Assembly: GCF_039555335.1 (NCBI RefSeq)
Contig: NW_027305502.1
Location: forward strand, 186,001-250,000
Direction of reading: 5' to 3'
DNA: 64,000 bases
From: Amphiura filiformis
Taxonomy: Eukaryota > Echinodermata > Ophiuroidea > Amphilepidida > Amphiuridae
In this document: positions 1-10,456 of the stretch, piece by piece
Layout of the letters: each line of letters begins with the position of its first letter
Position numbering within the stretch: the stretch's first letter is position 1
The notes under the pieces: model-generated
Seen by the model: the letters and a program-made list of their open reading frames with translations, nothing else
What the model was told of the DNA's origin: nothing
Databases searched by the model: none
Position numbers and translations under genes: made by a program

Positions 1-440
1 ATTGACACAATCGTGTGCAGCATCTTGTTAGCTCTAAGTTGATATGCACATTTCATACCAAAAGCTCGCAATTGACAAAGATTGAATATTGGTGAATTTG
101 TAGAAGTTGCAAATTAGAACAGTAGAGCTGTAAAGGAGAATTGGAGAGCGTGCATGACATATCCCGAAACGTAAAATGCGTTTCAAATTACTGACAATTA
201 AACCAGGCACTTGGGATAGTCGAGAGGCGCTATAGTCGCGGACAAGCGAGCTAGACCATGCCTAGAATTCCAACTGCGCGTCGTTTGGTTTGCACCAGAT
301 TTCATAATTATCATGATTATACTGGTGTCAATCTTTGTCGATTTAAGAATTTGGTAGCAAACGTGGTATTGGAGCTGCTAAGATGCTACACACGACAGTG
401 TCAATGAAATTGTCATAACACGAGCAGGTTTAGATTTATG
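1..440. other. No recognised feature (probably intron 8 of gene A)
   Basis: AT-rich sequence with no long ORF and no TM4-like coding stretch on the minus strand, where the last exon of gene A would have to be if close. Confidence 0.4.
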
Positions 441-799
441 ACGGGTTACATATGCGTAGATCCCGGGGGATGGGGGGATAAGTCACCCCAATAGTTTGCT
501 ATGGGGGATGGTCCATTCAATCATCCCCCCCCCCCCATGTTGACGTCTGTGTATGGGTTTCTGACCAAATTAACCTCATATTTGGCCATTTCAGTCCCAA
601 AAGTGCAAATGTGTTCGCGCTTCGCGCGAATTTATTCAACTTTTGCACCATTAATGGCAAATTTTTTCACGCGCTTCGCTCGCATTTTTACCATAAACTT
701 GTTATGTCACCAAAGGTGCTGAATTCACTTTACTTCAAGAAATTTTTTCCAACCCCATCCCCCCAATGTCAAAAAGAAATCTACGCCACTGACGGGTTA
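441..799. mobile_element. hAT-type non-autonomous element with 8-bp duplication
   Basis: The element body is 449-791, flanked by identical ACGGGTTA (441-448 and 792-799). Ends are CATATGCGTAGATC and, reversed, CAGTGGCGTAGATT. The 8-bp duplication and CAGTGGCG-like end fit the hAT superfamily. The interior (TTCGCGCGAATTTATTC, ACCATAAACT) is shared with 27945-28291. No transposase. Confidence 0.8.
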
Positions 800-1118
800 T
801 GTAAGTGAGAAGTTTCTTTTTGTGTCGTGTTTATATGTGATGGATTTAAATTAATTCAGATGCACTCTAACATTGTCGCTTGGATGTGTTATACGTGATT
901 GATATTGTTAAAATTCGTGGTTTTGATAAATTTAACTTTTATGACGAATTTTAAATAAAACTGTCTTTGTCGATGCCTATTTTAATCTATACAGATTCAA
1001 TATATTTTTATTCTATTCACTACAATAGTTCACGTTATTAATTCATAAACTGTCCTGCAAACGAATAGTCCATTTTCAAATGAGATAAAAGCGTTCTAAA
1101 GCAATATACTCTATATAC
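800..1118. other. No recognised feature
   Basis: AT-rich, no coding signal or clear repeat seen. Confidence 0.4.
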
Positions 1119-1438
1119 CGTTATGAGTTCGGCAGACAGCCGAATCCGTATTCGTCTTTTGGTAAATTCATGTAAATGCATGAATTATTTTTTGAATTAG
1201 GGAACCAGAGATCAACACTTTACCTAAAGAGGACAGCATATCAATTTGCTAACGGTGATCAGCATGATATTAAGAAAAAGAGGACAACATACAGGGTTAG
1301 CTAACGGTGCAGCACAGCACGGTCGATGATCACCGTTAAAAAATTGATATGCTGCCCTACTAATTCAAAAATAGTTCACGCGTAACATGACTTTACAAAA
1401 GACGAATAAGGATTCGGCTGTCTGCCGAATTCATAACG
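1119..1438. repeat. Foldback element, CGTTATGA-TTCGGCAGA family
   Basis: Arms at 1119-1185 and about 1365-1438 are inverted copies (CGTTATGAGTTCGGCAGACA and partner). A second inverted pair inside, around 1231-1264 and 1328-1359 (AACGGTGATCA), makes a hairpin within a hairpin. Related ends occur at 25140, 29236, 38728, 61492 and 62330. Confidence 0.75.
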
Positions 1439-1505
1439 ATACGTTCATTAATATCAATATAAGCCATAATAATTATCATTTACCTGCATGGAAGAATTAG
1501 CTTAC

Positions 1506-1643
1506 CTTTGCATTTCGTGATTTAAAACTTAAAAATGGATTCGGTAACCCAAGCTTGTTGAATGTTAGATATTGAACTAAAGCGTATTCCATTAATGCTC
1601 CAACAACAAACACAATACATATGCCAAACCACACATCAAGTGC
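1506..1643 (-). CDS. Gene A exon 8: TM3
   Basis: 138 bp in phase 0, acceptor ttttccag, donor gtaagc. It encodes ALDVWFGICIVFVVGALMEY and the start of the intracellular loop. A donor rather than a stop at its end shows that at least one more exon (cytoplasmic loop and TM4) follows outside the window. Confidence 0.9.
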
Positions 1644-4600
1644 CTGGAAAAGTAATATAATAGCTTATAATATACAAGAAAAAGTCAGTCTTGCAAGTGA
1701 GGTTTTGCCATGGTCACCGCTGTCATAGATAAGAAATTGTTTACTAACTTGTCCAACTTTTATTTTAGCTATAAATGGGTTGACAGGCCGTGATAGCATG
1801 GTTAATGGGCCTCATCCATGTTACATGATGTAGGCCTAACGAATTCAATCCTCGGCGGTGACAACTTGCTGGATCGTTTGGCTTCGCCTTCCGAATTCGA
1901 AGGGACGTATCACTCTCATGTGCCATTTAATCAATCTTTACTGCACCATAGACTACCCCGTCATTCGGAGGGGAGATAAGCTGTCGGCCCGTCACTCATT
2001 TCCGAAATAGTATAAAAATGAAAATCAAACTTCCAGTTCTTGCGCCTACTAAAGTATACTATATTACGACAATAAAGGTAATAAACGATACTGGAACTTA
2101 ACAAATATCTTTAACCAAACTAGGCCTATATAATTCAACGTGAAGTTGCTAAAGTTTTCAAAGTATAAATATCATATCTTTATTAGGCTCTTTGTTAACT
2201 CGGAACCTACCTTAATGTACGATACACGTGAAATATCATATCTAACCCCATTGTACAGGGTGATCATAGATAATATTGTGGTTACGCCAATCCCTACTCT
2301 AGCAGGAGAACCACGGACTTCAAGCCAAAATGACACCCATGACGTCATAACTAATAAAATGCTGGGTATATAGGATTGTAACATGTAGTGGCCAATGAGT
2401 CGGTGAAACAAAATTTCCATCATAATACACGAATATTCACCTAAATGAAAATCATTGAAAGGTTAAAACAATAATGAGTAAAAATGAAAGTGGAAAAGTT
2501 TGATCAGCAGAGTTAATTCAATAACGAAGAAGCACTGAGAACTCCGACGCGCTTATTATTGCATATCATGGGCTAAAATTGACATAAAAATTACATACAA
2601 AGTTGCCCAAACTTTATTCAAAATTGTACAACATTCTACTAAGTTGTCAATTTGAACACTTCACTCAAAATGTCACACATTGGCACAAAATTGTCTACAC
2701 TCGTCAGGTCGGTGGCCGGTGAGTTTTCTGCAGGTGTACACACTGCAAAAGCATAAAGTTTGAAATTTTGAAAACTTCACCAAACATGTCACAAACTGGC
2801 ATACAATTGAACCGTATACAGCGTGCTTGGAACTTCATGGCTTGAGAACCATGGAAGATAGGCCCTACTTATAAGAATGGCGCGGCATGCCGGCAGCACC
2901 ATAATTTCTTTTCAGAATGTCAGGGGATGCGAAAATTTGCCTAAAATGTGGCTCTCTTTTTTGCTATTTTCTGAGATAAGTGTGGTGAAAATCCCAAGAT
3001 TGTGGAATGTCCCCATGCCCCACCCCCACATTATGTTATTTTAATGGCTACAATATTCTGACAAGAGTAAATAATTACAATTCCCGTTCAAAGAAATTTT
3101 AATCTAAAATCATCGAAACCTCTCATATTTGGCTCTGATTACTTATCTTAAATCATTATAACCTGAAGTTGATTAACAGCGGTAATGTAGCGCCATCCCT
3201 CTAATTATTTTAATACTTAGCAAAGCAATTCAATCAGCAAAATAGTGAGTGCGCTGTGTCACAATCAGATGTTTCAGGGCAAGCGGCCTTTCCACAGCAA
3301 ACACAGAACACGTTTAAATAGAGGTTACATAAAGGTTATAAAACGTTTGAATAACATTCAAAAACTTTCTGCAAAACATTCTAACATTAAGTGTTGACAA
3401 AATATTTTGTAAATTATGTTTGACAAAAAATACTTACAATAACATTTTAACAACATTTTAAAAATGTTGTTAGCTTGCTGCAGCTGTTTCATACAAAACG
3501 TTTTAAAATGATGACCTTTATAATAGTACGACATTTTAAATATTATTATATATGACCAAAACCAGTAACAAACCACGTTAAACAGAACTAAACATGGTAA
3601 ACGTGTGACGTCATAGGTATAGTTTCGAAGGAGCTCGGAGGTTTAGGAAGGCTTACACTCCTCGTGTTCATTCCGCAGGCGAATGTTTTTATGCCAAAAA
3701 GGTATAATGAATTTGCACATTTTATACAGACCTGTTTTGAGTTTCTTTGTGCAGTTGTTGAACACATGGACACCTCTTACTCGGTACTGAGGCAAACGGA
3801 GAAGGTTCTGGTGAAATTCAACTGGTTCTTCGTTATTCCAAAAGTAGCGCACTTCGTTAATGGTGTTTTGAACTGTAAAGAAAGGTGCATTTAAGGTTAG
3901 CAACTATTTTAAACCGTTGCGATTTGGTAGTTCACAGCATCTTGCGAATGGTAGTGAGTTTTGGCAAAAAATTGTATTGATCATTTCAAAGCGAGTGTGT
4001 AGAAGAATTCAAAAATTAAATATCACAGATATACTTTTGTATAGGTCCTGTATATAGTTCTTGAATTATATTATAAAGAGAACTACAATAACAATGCTTT
4101 TGTAAAAACGTACATAACTCATTAACAATAATAAATCAAGCAAGTCAAAGTGTTATTTTTCAATAATGAAATAATGAAAATCATTTTTGGGGTTTTTTTT
4201 GTTTGTTTTTTGGCTGCTTCGACCAACAATAAGAAGAAACGTACCTATTACCTTGGTCTGGGCGGACATTTTATAAATGAATCTATAGAAGAGCAGCAAC
4301 GACACCACTTGTATTACATTCCAGATGTAAATTATATGTCGCATTCAAAATTTGGGGGAAAATGAACGATCGGCCTTTTTTATTTTAGGGCCGCTTTTTT
4401 ATAACTGGTTTTTACATGTAGTTTTATGGGGAAACTATACTCACAACTATCTAGTTCCATGGTACATTGTTGATTATCAAACGGAAAGTGATGGAAATCC
4501 ATTGCACACGAAAGTTGTATGCTCAATCTGTGTCACAAAATCGAGGAAATAATAAATGTTAAAACATAATCTGCCCGCAAATTTTTTTAAAACAATTAAA

Positions 4601-7600
4601 GTATTAAAAGTATATACAGGCTGTATCAAAATGATTGTTCTTCATATGCTTTCCGTCTTTGTTTGATGTTTTTGAAAAGCCTGCATCTTCCAACGCACCA
4701 TTGAATCAACTTGAAATGACAAAAGATTTGTGTAAAGTCTAGCCATTTTAAGTGGATCCAATGGTGAGTTTGGAAGAAGCGGGCTTTTCAAAAACACCAA
4801 AAAAGGATGAAGAACAATCATTTTGATACATCCTGTATGTAAAAATTGGAAAATATAATAGATTACCTGCTAATACGTACATTAGACTTTTCCAGTTGAA
4901 TCCATACACCCCTATGACCTAGATCTCCTACAGAGGGGGTGTAGATTTCAAATGAAGTCACCCGTAACAAGCTATCCAGACAAATGGGCTATCAAAATTT
5001 CAGTTTTTAAATTTGATGCATAGATTTTGAGTTTTATATCGTAATAAAGGGAGGGGGTAAGCACTTTTTGGTAGGACTAACAATGTAAAATATTATCATT
5101 CAATCATGTAGCTGAATAATTGAATTTAAAATTTGAGGAATTAATCTCCAATTTTCAACTGATGCTTTATTTAAGCCTCACTGATATCTACGGTAGATAG
5201 CTAATAATAGCTAGGAGTAGACATAATAATCATTAATAATCCCAGGAATTAATTTGCTCTAAACTTTTGGATTAAATTAAGGAGTATTAGGCAAAAAAAA
5301 GTTTGTTTCCTGTAGCGCGCGCATTTCGTTTTTGACGGCTTATTGTCCGCATTTGAAATTTTTTTTCACTTACAAAGAAAAGAAAGAAGAAAAAACCCGA
5401 GAAAAATGACAAAAAAATAATACAAAACACAACTGAAGTAAACATTTACACATTACACAACAAACGAGCATAGTGAAAAACTACTGCAGGTTGAAAGGGG
5501 GTCATAAATATTCTTGAATATGAAGAAATATGATTTTGGTGTGTGTTGGAGAGACCCACTGTAAGATTCCATTCCAATTTGCAACAAAAAAGGTTTTGTT
5601 TTTTTCATTTGAAGACATGGATAATAATAAAAATAAAAAAAACCGCATTTCGCATTTGACTTTTTGACCTGCTACAGGAAACAAACATGTTTTTTTTTAC
5701 CTATATGCTACACAATTATCGTACATTTAGGATTGCATTATGATTTATGGTACAACATGATACAGGCATGTGATGTCGCAACATAAAGCCTAATGTATTT
5801 TATTTCATATATTTAAATACTACAACAGTTATGAGACTAGAACGAATCAAATAATCACTGAAAGCCTCGTTGATTAATTACATTTCACTAATAATCAAAT
5901 CGATAAAAATTGTCTGAATCATTTCATCGACAGAAATTGCCTGAACTATACAATAATTAGGGAGCGGACATTATTTACGCCAGGGAGAACGGGGATTTTC
6001 AGGGAATTCGAACTTTTTTGGTGAGCAATGAGGAGGGAATCCAAAATTTGTTGCCAGGAAAAAGCGGGGAGTGGAATTTTAAATGGAGAAATTTCATTAA
6101 AAAAAGGGGGGGGATGCGGAATCTTTGAATAGAAGTGAAGTGTGAAACACAAAATTTTCAAACAAATTTGAAATCCCCCATTGCCTATGGCGAAAATAGT
6201 GACCGGTCCCTTATTTACCATGATTTGGTTGTGAGTTAAATAATACAGCAACTTTCATGCCATATTTGATTTGATCAAAAAAAGTAAAAGGTCACAATTT
6301 TGGTTCTATTGGGGTCAAAACATAAAAGATAACAATGCTCTGATTTTGAAGTGGTGTCAAAATGTTCGTTTTCATACAATACTAGGCTATAATTTTTTTT
6401 AAATAGTTTGCGCAATGTTTCGCTATGGGTAACGCATGTCAGTATGCCATAATAATCAACTATCTCTGGTAGAAGTACAGCTTTGTACCACCCCACCAAC
6501 CACACCCCCATTTGAGAGGGTCGAGGCTCACCCACTATAACAACATAAATAAAACCCCTATGGAAGATTTCGGAAATGTCTTCCACAGGGGGAGTATGAA
6601 TTTCAAATGGAATGAACACATTAGACAGTTCCAGTTGAATCTTACCCTCCCTCTGTGGAAGATTCAGGTTGAATCGCTCAGTGTAGGATGAAATTCAAAT
6701 GGAGCTGCCTAATGTGTTCATTCCATTTGAAATTCATACTCCCCCTGTGGAAGATATTTCCAAAATCTTCCACAGGGGTAGTGTGGATTTTAAATGGAAC
6801 AGCCCAATACCAACCTTGCAGTATAAAGCACATGACCACTGCCATCAATTTTCACCCATCTGTTCGCCATAGTAAGATTATGCAGTTTGGCTGTTTTCAT
6901 GTTGCCTATGACGAGATCAGGGAGCCATATCTTGTCTACCATGTCAGTCGTTGGTGGCAGTGTGACAGAAGAACTGAATTCAAGTCTTGGATCATGCCAT
7001 TGTTGTCGGAGATACACTGTAATTCCAAAGTCCTGTTTAGACGCGACAAAAAATTGTTAATTTGCAACACTGTTTGCAAGAAGGATTGCAAGCAAAATAA
7101 CATAATGGATGAAAATGGCATATTTATGTTCTAAAGACACGCATCTATATAGAAAGAGTTTTCTTAAATTTTAGAATTTTTTTCTTCGTTTTAAAAATAT
7201 GGGTAAAAAAAGATCAACATTTGACTATTTTTCAATTTTGACCAAAATTTGAGATAATTTAAGGTATATTTTCAAAACGAAGAAAAAATTCAAATATTTG
7301 AGAAAACACTTTCTAGATTTGTGTCTTTAGAACACAGATATGCCCATTTTTGCCAAGTTTGATATTTAGGGTAAGTTGTTTTTGCAGAAATCCGCCGTGC
7401 TAGTTGGATTCCTTGCATCATTTCCTTTCTGAAAATGTATACTTTTATGTACTTATCATCATTACTTTTAAAGATACAATACAAAACAATGTCTAAAATT
7501 TCTCACTTTGAGTGATCCTGCGTGCCACCTTAAATCCATAATTATATAGCCCATAATGTATAAAAAGTTTAAACACGTATTCATTAGCTTTCATTGAGAT

Positions 7601-10456
7601 TCCATTAGGCCTATATAGCAAGATAAAGTGCACACGCAGTCCCCTGTCTGTAATTCGTTTATATCTTCTATCGTCCCAATATTAGGTCTACATTAATTTC
7701 CTTTGTATCCTGGATATCCGAGTCTGAATAATGTATAATTACAAAATGTGAGCAAAATATGCCATTAACTACAGGAGTTAAAGTTAAAGGAACACTCCGG
7801 CAATCACAACATTATGCCTTATAGCCTATAGTTATCAAGCACGAATCATTTCAAACAAACTCATAATTGACCCTAAAAATGAATCAAAACAGCCGTCTCT
7901 CACCACGCGATATTCAAATTTCCCGGGCACCGAATATCGTCCCACTGTAATGTCGTCCCAGTCACATAATGAAGGCTGACGATAATTGAGCACAAATAAC
8001 CATGACGTCATTGCCACAGGAGCTCACAGGCAATTTCGGCGCTGGAAATTTTGAATATCAGGTATTGAAAGCTGGCTGTTTTAATTCATTTTTATGGTCA
8101 ATATGAGTTTGTTTTAAATAAATGACGCGACATTAGAAAAAGTAGGAGGACATCTTCAATTCACCCGTGTGTGCACGTAATAATCACACACTCAAGGGTA
8201 TAGGCCAACTGCACGTGTCCACTCCTTTCAAAAGCCGTATCTTGCTAGGCCAAAATATCACAATTAATATTGATTTGAATATTTTATCTTCATATTTCAT
8301 GCAAAAAAATTAGAAAACTTAAAAAACCGACTCAGGTACCATTGTAATTTCAACCAAGCATTTCACTGCATGTTTCGTAGTGAATCAAGGCTGTGGATGG
8401 CGGCGTGCTACCATTCATACTACAGTTCATTCGTAGAAATATCAAACTCACTCAATAGTATCGAATAAGGTATATTTGAGCCATATTTGGACACCATCCG
8501 GGTATTTTCCCTTGATGTACCATGCAATGATAAATATTGGTCGGACACCACTATGCCCATATTTGACAAACCATTACACAAAGAAATTCCATGTCATTTT
8601 TTAACACGGAAAACGGCTAGCTTCTCTTTTGATGTTTACTGAGGTATGGAGAGTGTGGCCTTCAACACGTAAAATTGGGAAGGTTATTTAGCATAACAAC
8701 GGGTTAGTTCCCAATACACTGTGGAGCAAGGAAAGTGGTTATTTGCATAGTAAATACAATATTAAATCCTTTTCTAGCGCATTTGTGTATAAATGATACG
8801 GTATGTCATGAGGCCAATGGTGCTTCAATTGGCTGTGGACGGCGATATGTAAATTAGGTGATGATGTCACAGCTCATTAGAGTTTGTCACTCGGTCTATG
8901 GCAACTTGTTGTAATGAAAAACCTTAAGGGGGTACTACACCCCTGTGGTAAATTTGTGACTATTTTGCATTTTCTCAAAAAATAATAACACACTGATAAC
9001 AAAGGTTATGTATATTATTGGGGCAAGGAATCCGATTACTACACTGAAATTTCAGTGACTAAAGACAAGCGGTTCAGTTTATATGATAGAAAATGAGGTA
9101 CATTCTAGCGGTACCTCTTTTCTTATCATAAATAACAAACCACTTGTCTTGGGACACTGAAATTCCAATGTAGTAATTGGATTCCTTGCCCCAATAATAT
9201 ACATAACTTTGTTACCAGTGTGTTATTATTTTTGAGAAAAATGCAAAAATAGACACAAATTTATCGAGGGGTGTAGTACCCCTTAAGAATCGTTTTCTTC
9301 ATATAAGCCTATTCTTGTTTTAAAAATGATATTTGTGATAAACAAAATCAATATAGTATTTTACAGCTCATAAAGAACAAATAATTCGTCAAATTAATTT
9401 CCTTACCATTTGATCCTCCCTGATGGAATCAAGGCTTGCCAGGTACATATCAACGGTTACATCAACAGCAGTTCCGGCTGAAAATGAACACGGGAACTGA
9501 TAAGCATCTTCTGTAGACACCTAAACATACATCGAAGGTTCAGAACCAGAAAGCCGTAAGTCACCATGACCAGCTCTCACAAAATGAGTATAAAGTTGGC
9601 TTCTTGCTTTGGTCTTCAAAAATCAATATTTCCTCCACAATGTCTTTTGTTCATTGAATTTGTCGTGGACTCTATCTTCTATAGTGCCCTGGCGACTTTA
9701 TACTCATTTTGTGGGAGCAGGTGATTGTGAGTTGAGACTTTCTGGCTCTCAACCCTCTGCCAACAGCTTAACTACCCACCCCCACCCCCACGCCACAGTA
9801 TACCCACACGCACCCACATATGAATATCCTTAACAATATAGGCTATATACCTCACGCCAATAGATCGACGATGATACGTATAATATTGTATACAACAGTA
9901 TCGACACCAGTGTGCGTTTTTCTGGTCCTGCGTTTCCTCTCAAAATGATTTTGTGATAATTTTCAATCTGTTTCTGCAAACGCACACTTCAGTGTACCTT
10001 ACGTACCACACACACACACCCTCCCTATAAAAAATACATCAATTACCATCACCACAATATCATTACCACTAACCCACTATTATTTTTTTAATAATTCACT
10101 AAAATGTAATATATAAAAACCCTCTATTGCAAAAGCTTAATTCTATCGGGAAAAAACAAAATCCATGTAATTTAACTTACTCGCAAAATACGGGCGCAAA
10201 TCCTTGTCGTAGTTATTCACAAGGCTTTCCAGAATATCAATAGTCGCTCGTTCTTCCGTAATATTCCTTACAACCACTGTACCTTCTGTCAATACAGTAC
10301 TATATAAAAAACAAGAGCGAATATCTTGTCAGATCTCATATAAATAAACATGCTTTTTTTACACAAAGTTATAATAATTTTACTAATAGTAAAAATAGCT
10401 TACCTGTATAATCCAAATATACATTGCAAGATGAGAACGATCGTAAGATGATGCAT
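1506..10456 (-). CDS. Gene A: GlyR/GluCl-like anion channel subunit, eight exons, 3' end outside window
   Basis: This spliced gene encodes a Cys-loop (pentameric ligand-gated) channel subunit of the plasma membrane, expected to pass chloride when a transmitter binds. Coding exons on the minus strand are 10456-10404, 10299-10181, 9477-9407, 7032-6815, 4527-4445, 3872-3732, 2440-2211 and 1643-1506; all have GT-AG borders and compatible phases, giving 351 codons. In order they give a short signal peptide, the N-terminal helix (NYDKDLRPYF), the ligand-binding beta-sandwich with WLPDLVIGN, the Cys-loop (C-AMDFHHFPFDNQQ-C), loop C (CTKKLKTGEYSC), TM1, TM2 with PARVGIGVTTIL, and TM3 (LDVWFGICIVFVVGALMEYA). 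PAR before TM2 is the anion-selectivity signature. TGEYSC and the glycine after W in TM3 recall GluCl; the 83-bp Cys-loop exon and loop-C disulfide are shared with GlyR. The TM4 exon was not found down to position 1. Ligand specificity is unknown. Confidence 0.92.
1644..2210 (-). other. Gene A intron 7
   Basis: 567 nt between exons 7 and 8; no repeat or RNA recognised. Confidence 0.6.
2211..2440 (-). CDS. Gene A exon 7: loop C end, TM1 and TM2
   Basis: 230 bp, acceptor catttag, donor gtaggt. It encodes GEYSCIMMEILFHRLIGHY, TM1 (MLQSYIPSILLVMTSWVSFW) and TM2 beginning GSPARVGIGVTTILSMIT, ending SRVSYIK. Pro-Ala-Arg at the inner mouth predicts anion selectivity; Leu at 9' is the conserved gate; 2' is Gly. 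Confidence 0.95.
2441..3293 (-). other. Gene A intron 6, 3' part
   Basis: Holds two loosely similar blocks with AAATGTCACA-ATTGGCA motifs (2590-2710 and 2755-2820), probably an old degenerate repeat; otherwise nothing recognised. Confidence 0.4.
3294..3575. mobile_element. Foldback element, CAGCAAACACAAAACGTTT family, copy 1
   Basis: Begins CAGCAAACACAGAACACG; rich in AACGTTTTAAA and AACATTTTAA. The same family is at 27641-27915 and 36140-36534, where the outer ends CAGCAAACACAAAACG and ACAAAACATTTT invert onto each other. Confidence 0.65.
3732..3872 (-). CDS. Gene A exon 6: loop B to loop C
   Basis: 141 bp, acceptor ctttacag, donor gtctgt. It encodes NTINEVRYFWNNEEPVEFHQ, then LLRLPQYRV and the first loop-C cysteine in NNCTKKLKTG. 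The second cysteine comes in exon 7 (GEYSC), ten residues later, as in GlyR/GluCl. The exon is two codons longer than in gene B. Confidence 0.92.
3891..4150. mobile_element. Half copy of the TTAAGGTTAGCAAC foldback
   Basis: Matches one arm of 12801-13800 (GTTGCGATTTGGTAG, AGTGTGTAGAAGAATTC, ACGTACATAACTCATTAACA). Its end lies about 18 nt from the acceptor of gene A exon 6. It also shows the empty target site (AGCAACTATTTTAAA) of the element at 12814-13261. Confidence 0.7.
4445..4527 (-). CDS. Gene A exon 5: Cys-loop exon (83 bp)
   Basis: Acceptor gacacag, donor gtgagt. It encodes LSIQLSCAMDFHHFPFDNQQ followed by C and TMELDS: two cysteines exactly 13 residues apart with FPxD between them, the defining Cys-loop. 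The 83-bp size is the same as the equivalent exon in gene B and in vertebrate glycine receptor genes. Confidence 0.93.
4617..4835. mobile_element. TA-flanked foldback MITE (Tc1/mariner-like ends)
   Basis: TA dinucleotides border inverted ends CAGGCTGTATCAAAATGATT and CAGGATGTATCAAAATGATT. 219 bp, no ORF. TA duplication suggests Tc1/mariner mobilisation; superfamily is inferred. It lies 89 nt upstream of gene A exon 5. Confidence 0.75.
4881..4970. repeat. Fragment of the ATACACCCC-TGGAAGAC TIR family
   Basis: TTCCAGTTGAATCCATACAC and GGGGGTGTAGATTTCAAAT match the family at 6551-6805, 18020-19212, 35505-35632, 41487-41670 and 58439-58622. Confidence 0.6.
4971..5289. other. No recognised feature (gene A intron 4)
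   Basis: AT-rich intronic sequence. Confidence 0.4.
5290..5702. mobile_element. Foldback element with GTTTGTTTCCTGTAGC ends
   Basis: Ends GGCAAAAAAAAGTTTGTTTC and, reversed, GGTAAAAAAAAACATGTTTG, each continuing CTGTAGC. About 413 bp, non-coding. Confidence 0.7.
5703..6550. other. No recognised feature (gene A intron 4)
   Basis: Contains G-rich AAAAGGGGGGGGATG at 6100-6117 and short spurious ORFs; no homology recognised. Confidence 0.4.
6551..6805. mobile_element. ATACACCCC-TGGAAGAC TIR element abutting the exon 4 donor
   Basis: Several inverted blocks (CCTATGGAAGAT, AATTTCAAATGGAATGAACA, TCTTCCACAGGGG) indicate a composite or nested pair. The right end GGATTTTAAATGGAACAGCC stops at 6805, leaving 9 intron bases (6806-6814) before gene A exon 4. 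Confidence 0.75.
6815..7032 (-). CDS. Gene A exon 4: ligand-binding domain, loops D, A and E
   Basis: 218 bp, acceptor taaacag, donor gttggt. It begins DFGITVYLRQQWHDPRL (loop D with the conserved Arg), continues through WLPDLVIGNMK (loop A) and ends GSGHVLYTAR before the Cys-loop exon. Length equals gene B exon 4. A TIR element starts only 9 nt beyond the donor. Confidence 0.93.
7112..7350. mobile_element. Foldback element with TTCTAAAGACAC ends
   Basis: Inverted ends AAAATGGCATATTTATGTTC and AAAATGGGCATATCTGTGTT, each followed by CTAAAGACAC; the interior is also partly self-complementary. 80 nt upstream of gene A exon 4. Confidence 0.75.
7351..7849. other. No firm feature (gene A intron 3)
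   Basis: GATCCTGCGTGCCACCTTAA at 7514-7533 resembles the end of a repeat seen near 19,720; otherwise nothing. Confidence 0.35.
7850..8125. mobile_element. Foldback element, AAACAAACTCAT arms
   Basis: Arms 7853-7945 and 8030-8120 are inverted copies (AAACAAACTCATAATTGACC against its reversed partner AAACAAACTCATATTGACC). Non-coding. Confidence 0.65.
8126..8923. other. No recognised feature (gene A intron 3)
   Basis: AT-rich intronic sequence; no repeat or RNA gene recognised. Confidence 0.4.
8924..9286. mobile_element. TTAA-flanked foldback MITE (piggyBac-like)
   Basis: TTAA at 8924-8927 and 9283-9286 flank inverted ends GGGGGTACTACACCCC and GGGGTACTACACCCC. The arms stay complementary far inward (AATAATATACATAAC, GGAATCC). 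The target and end suggest piggyBac-type mobilisation. A relative starts at 60134. Confidence 0.8.
9407..9477 (-). CDS. Gene A exon 3: beta1 strand, VDMYLASLDSIRED
   Basis: 71 bp, acceptor ttttcag, donor gtaagg. It encodes AVDVTVDMYLASLDSIREDQM, equivalent to the vertebrate GlyR 68-bp exon around VNVSCNIFINSFGSI. The position that is arginine in GluCl loop G is alanine here. The gene B exon has exactly the same length. Confidence 0.88.
9546..9745. mobile_element. Foldback around ACTTTATACTCATTTTGTG
   Basis: CACAAAATGAGTATAAAGT (9577-9595) has a perfect 19-bp inverted copy at about 9695-9713, with weaker pairing outward through CCAGAAAG. Located 70 nt upstream of gene A exon 3. Confidence 0.6.
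9746..10180. other. Gene A intron 2, simple C/A-rich tracts
   Basis: CCCACCCCCACCCCC-like and CACACACACACC tracts; nothing else recognised. Confidence 0.4.
10181..10299 (-). CDS. Gene A exon 2: N-terminal helix of receptor
   Basis: 119 bp, acceptor ttatatag, donor gtaagtt. It encodes ILESLVNNYDKDLRPYFA, matching the N-terminal helix region (YDxRIRP) typical of GABA/Gly/GluCl subunits. An alternative acceptor 13 bp further on (attgacag) is possible but would not keep the phase with exon 1. Confidence 0.85.
10404..10456 (-). CDS. Gene A exon 1: start codon and signal peptide
   Basis: The ATG at 10456-10454 opens MHHLTIVLILQCIFGLY, a short hydrophobic segment fitting a signal peptide. The exon ends after two bases of a codon at the donor gtaagc. 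The matching exon of gene B ends in the same phase. A longer overlapping ORF in another frame does not join the next exon. The 5' UTR and promoter cannot be placed. Confidence 0.75.

Noticed and set aside
1..1500. Search for the TM4 exon of gene A
   Set aside because: No minus-strand stretch with the RISR-FP-FN-YW pattern was found; the exon probably lies outside the window.
4153..4552. Short ORFs on both strands around gene A exon 5
   Set aside because: Only the 83-bp Cys-loop exon has family signature; the others are intron or repeat frames.
6688..7134. 148-residue plus-strand ORF
   Set aside because: Antisense shadow of gene A exon 4 and an adjacent TIR element.
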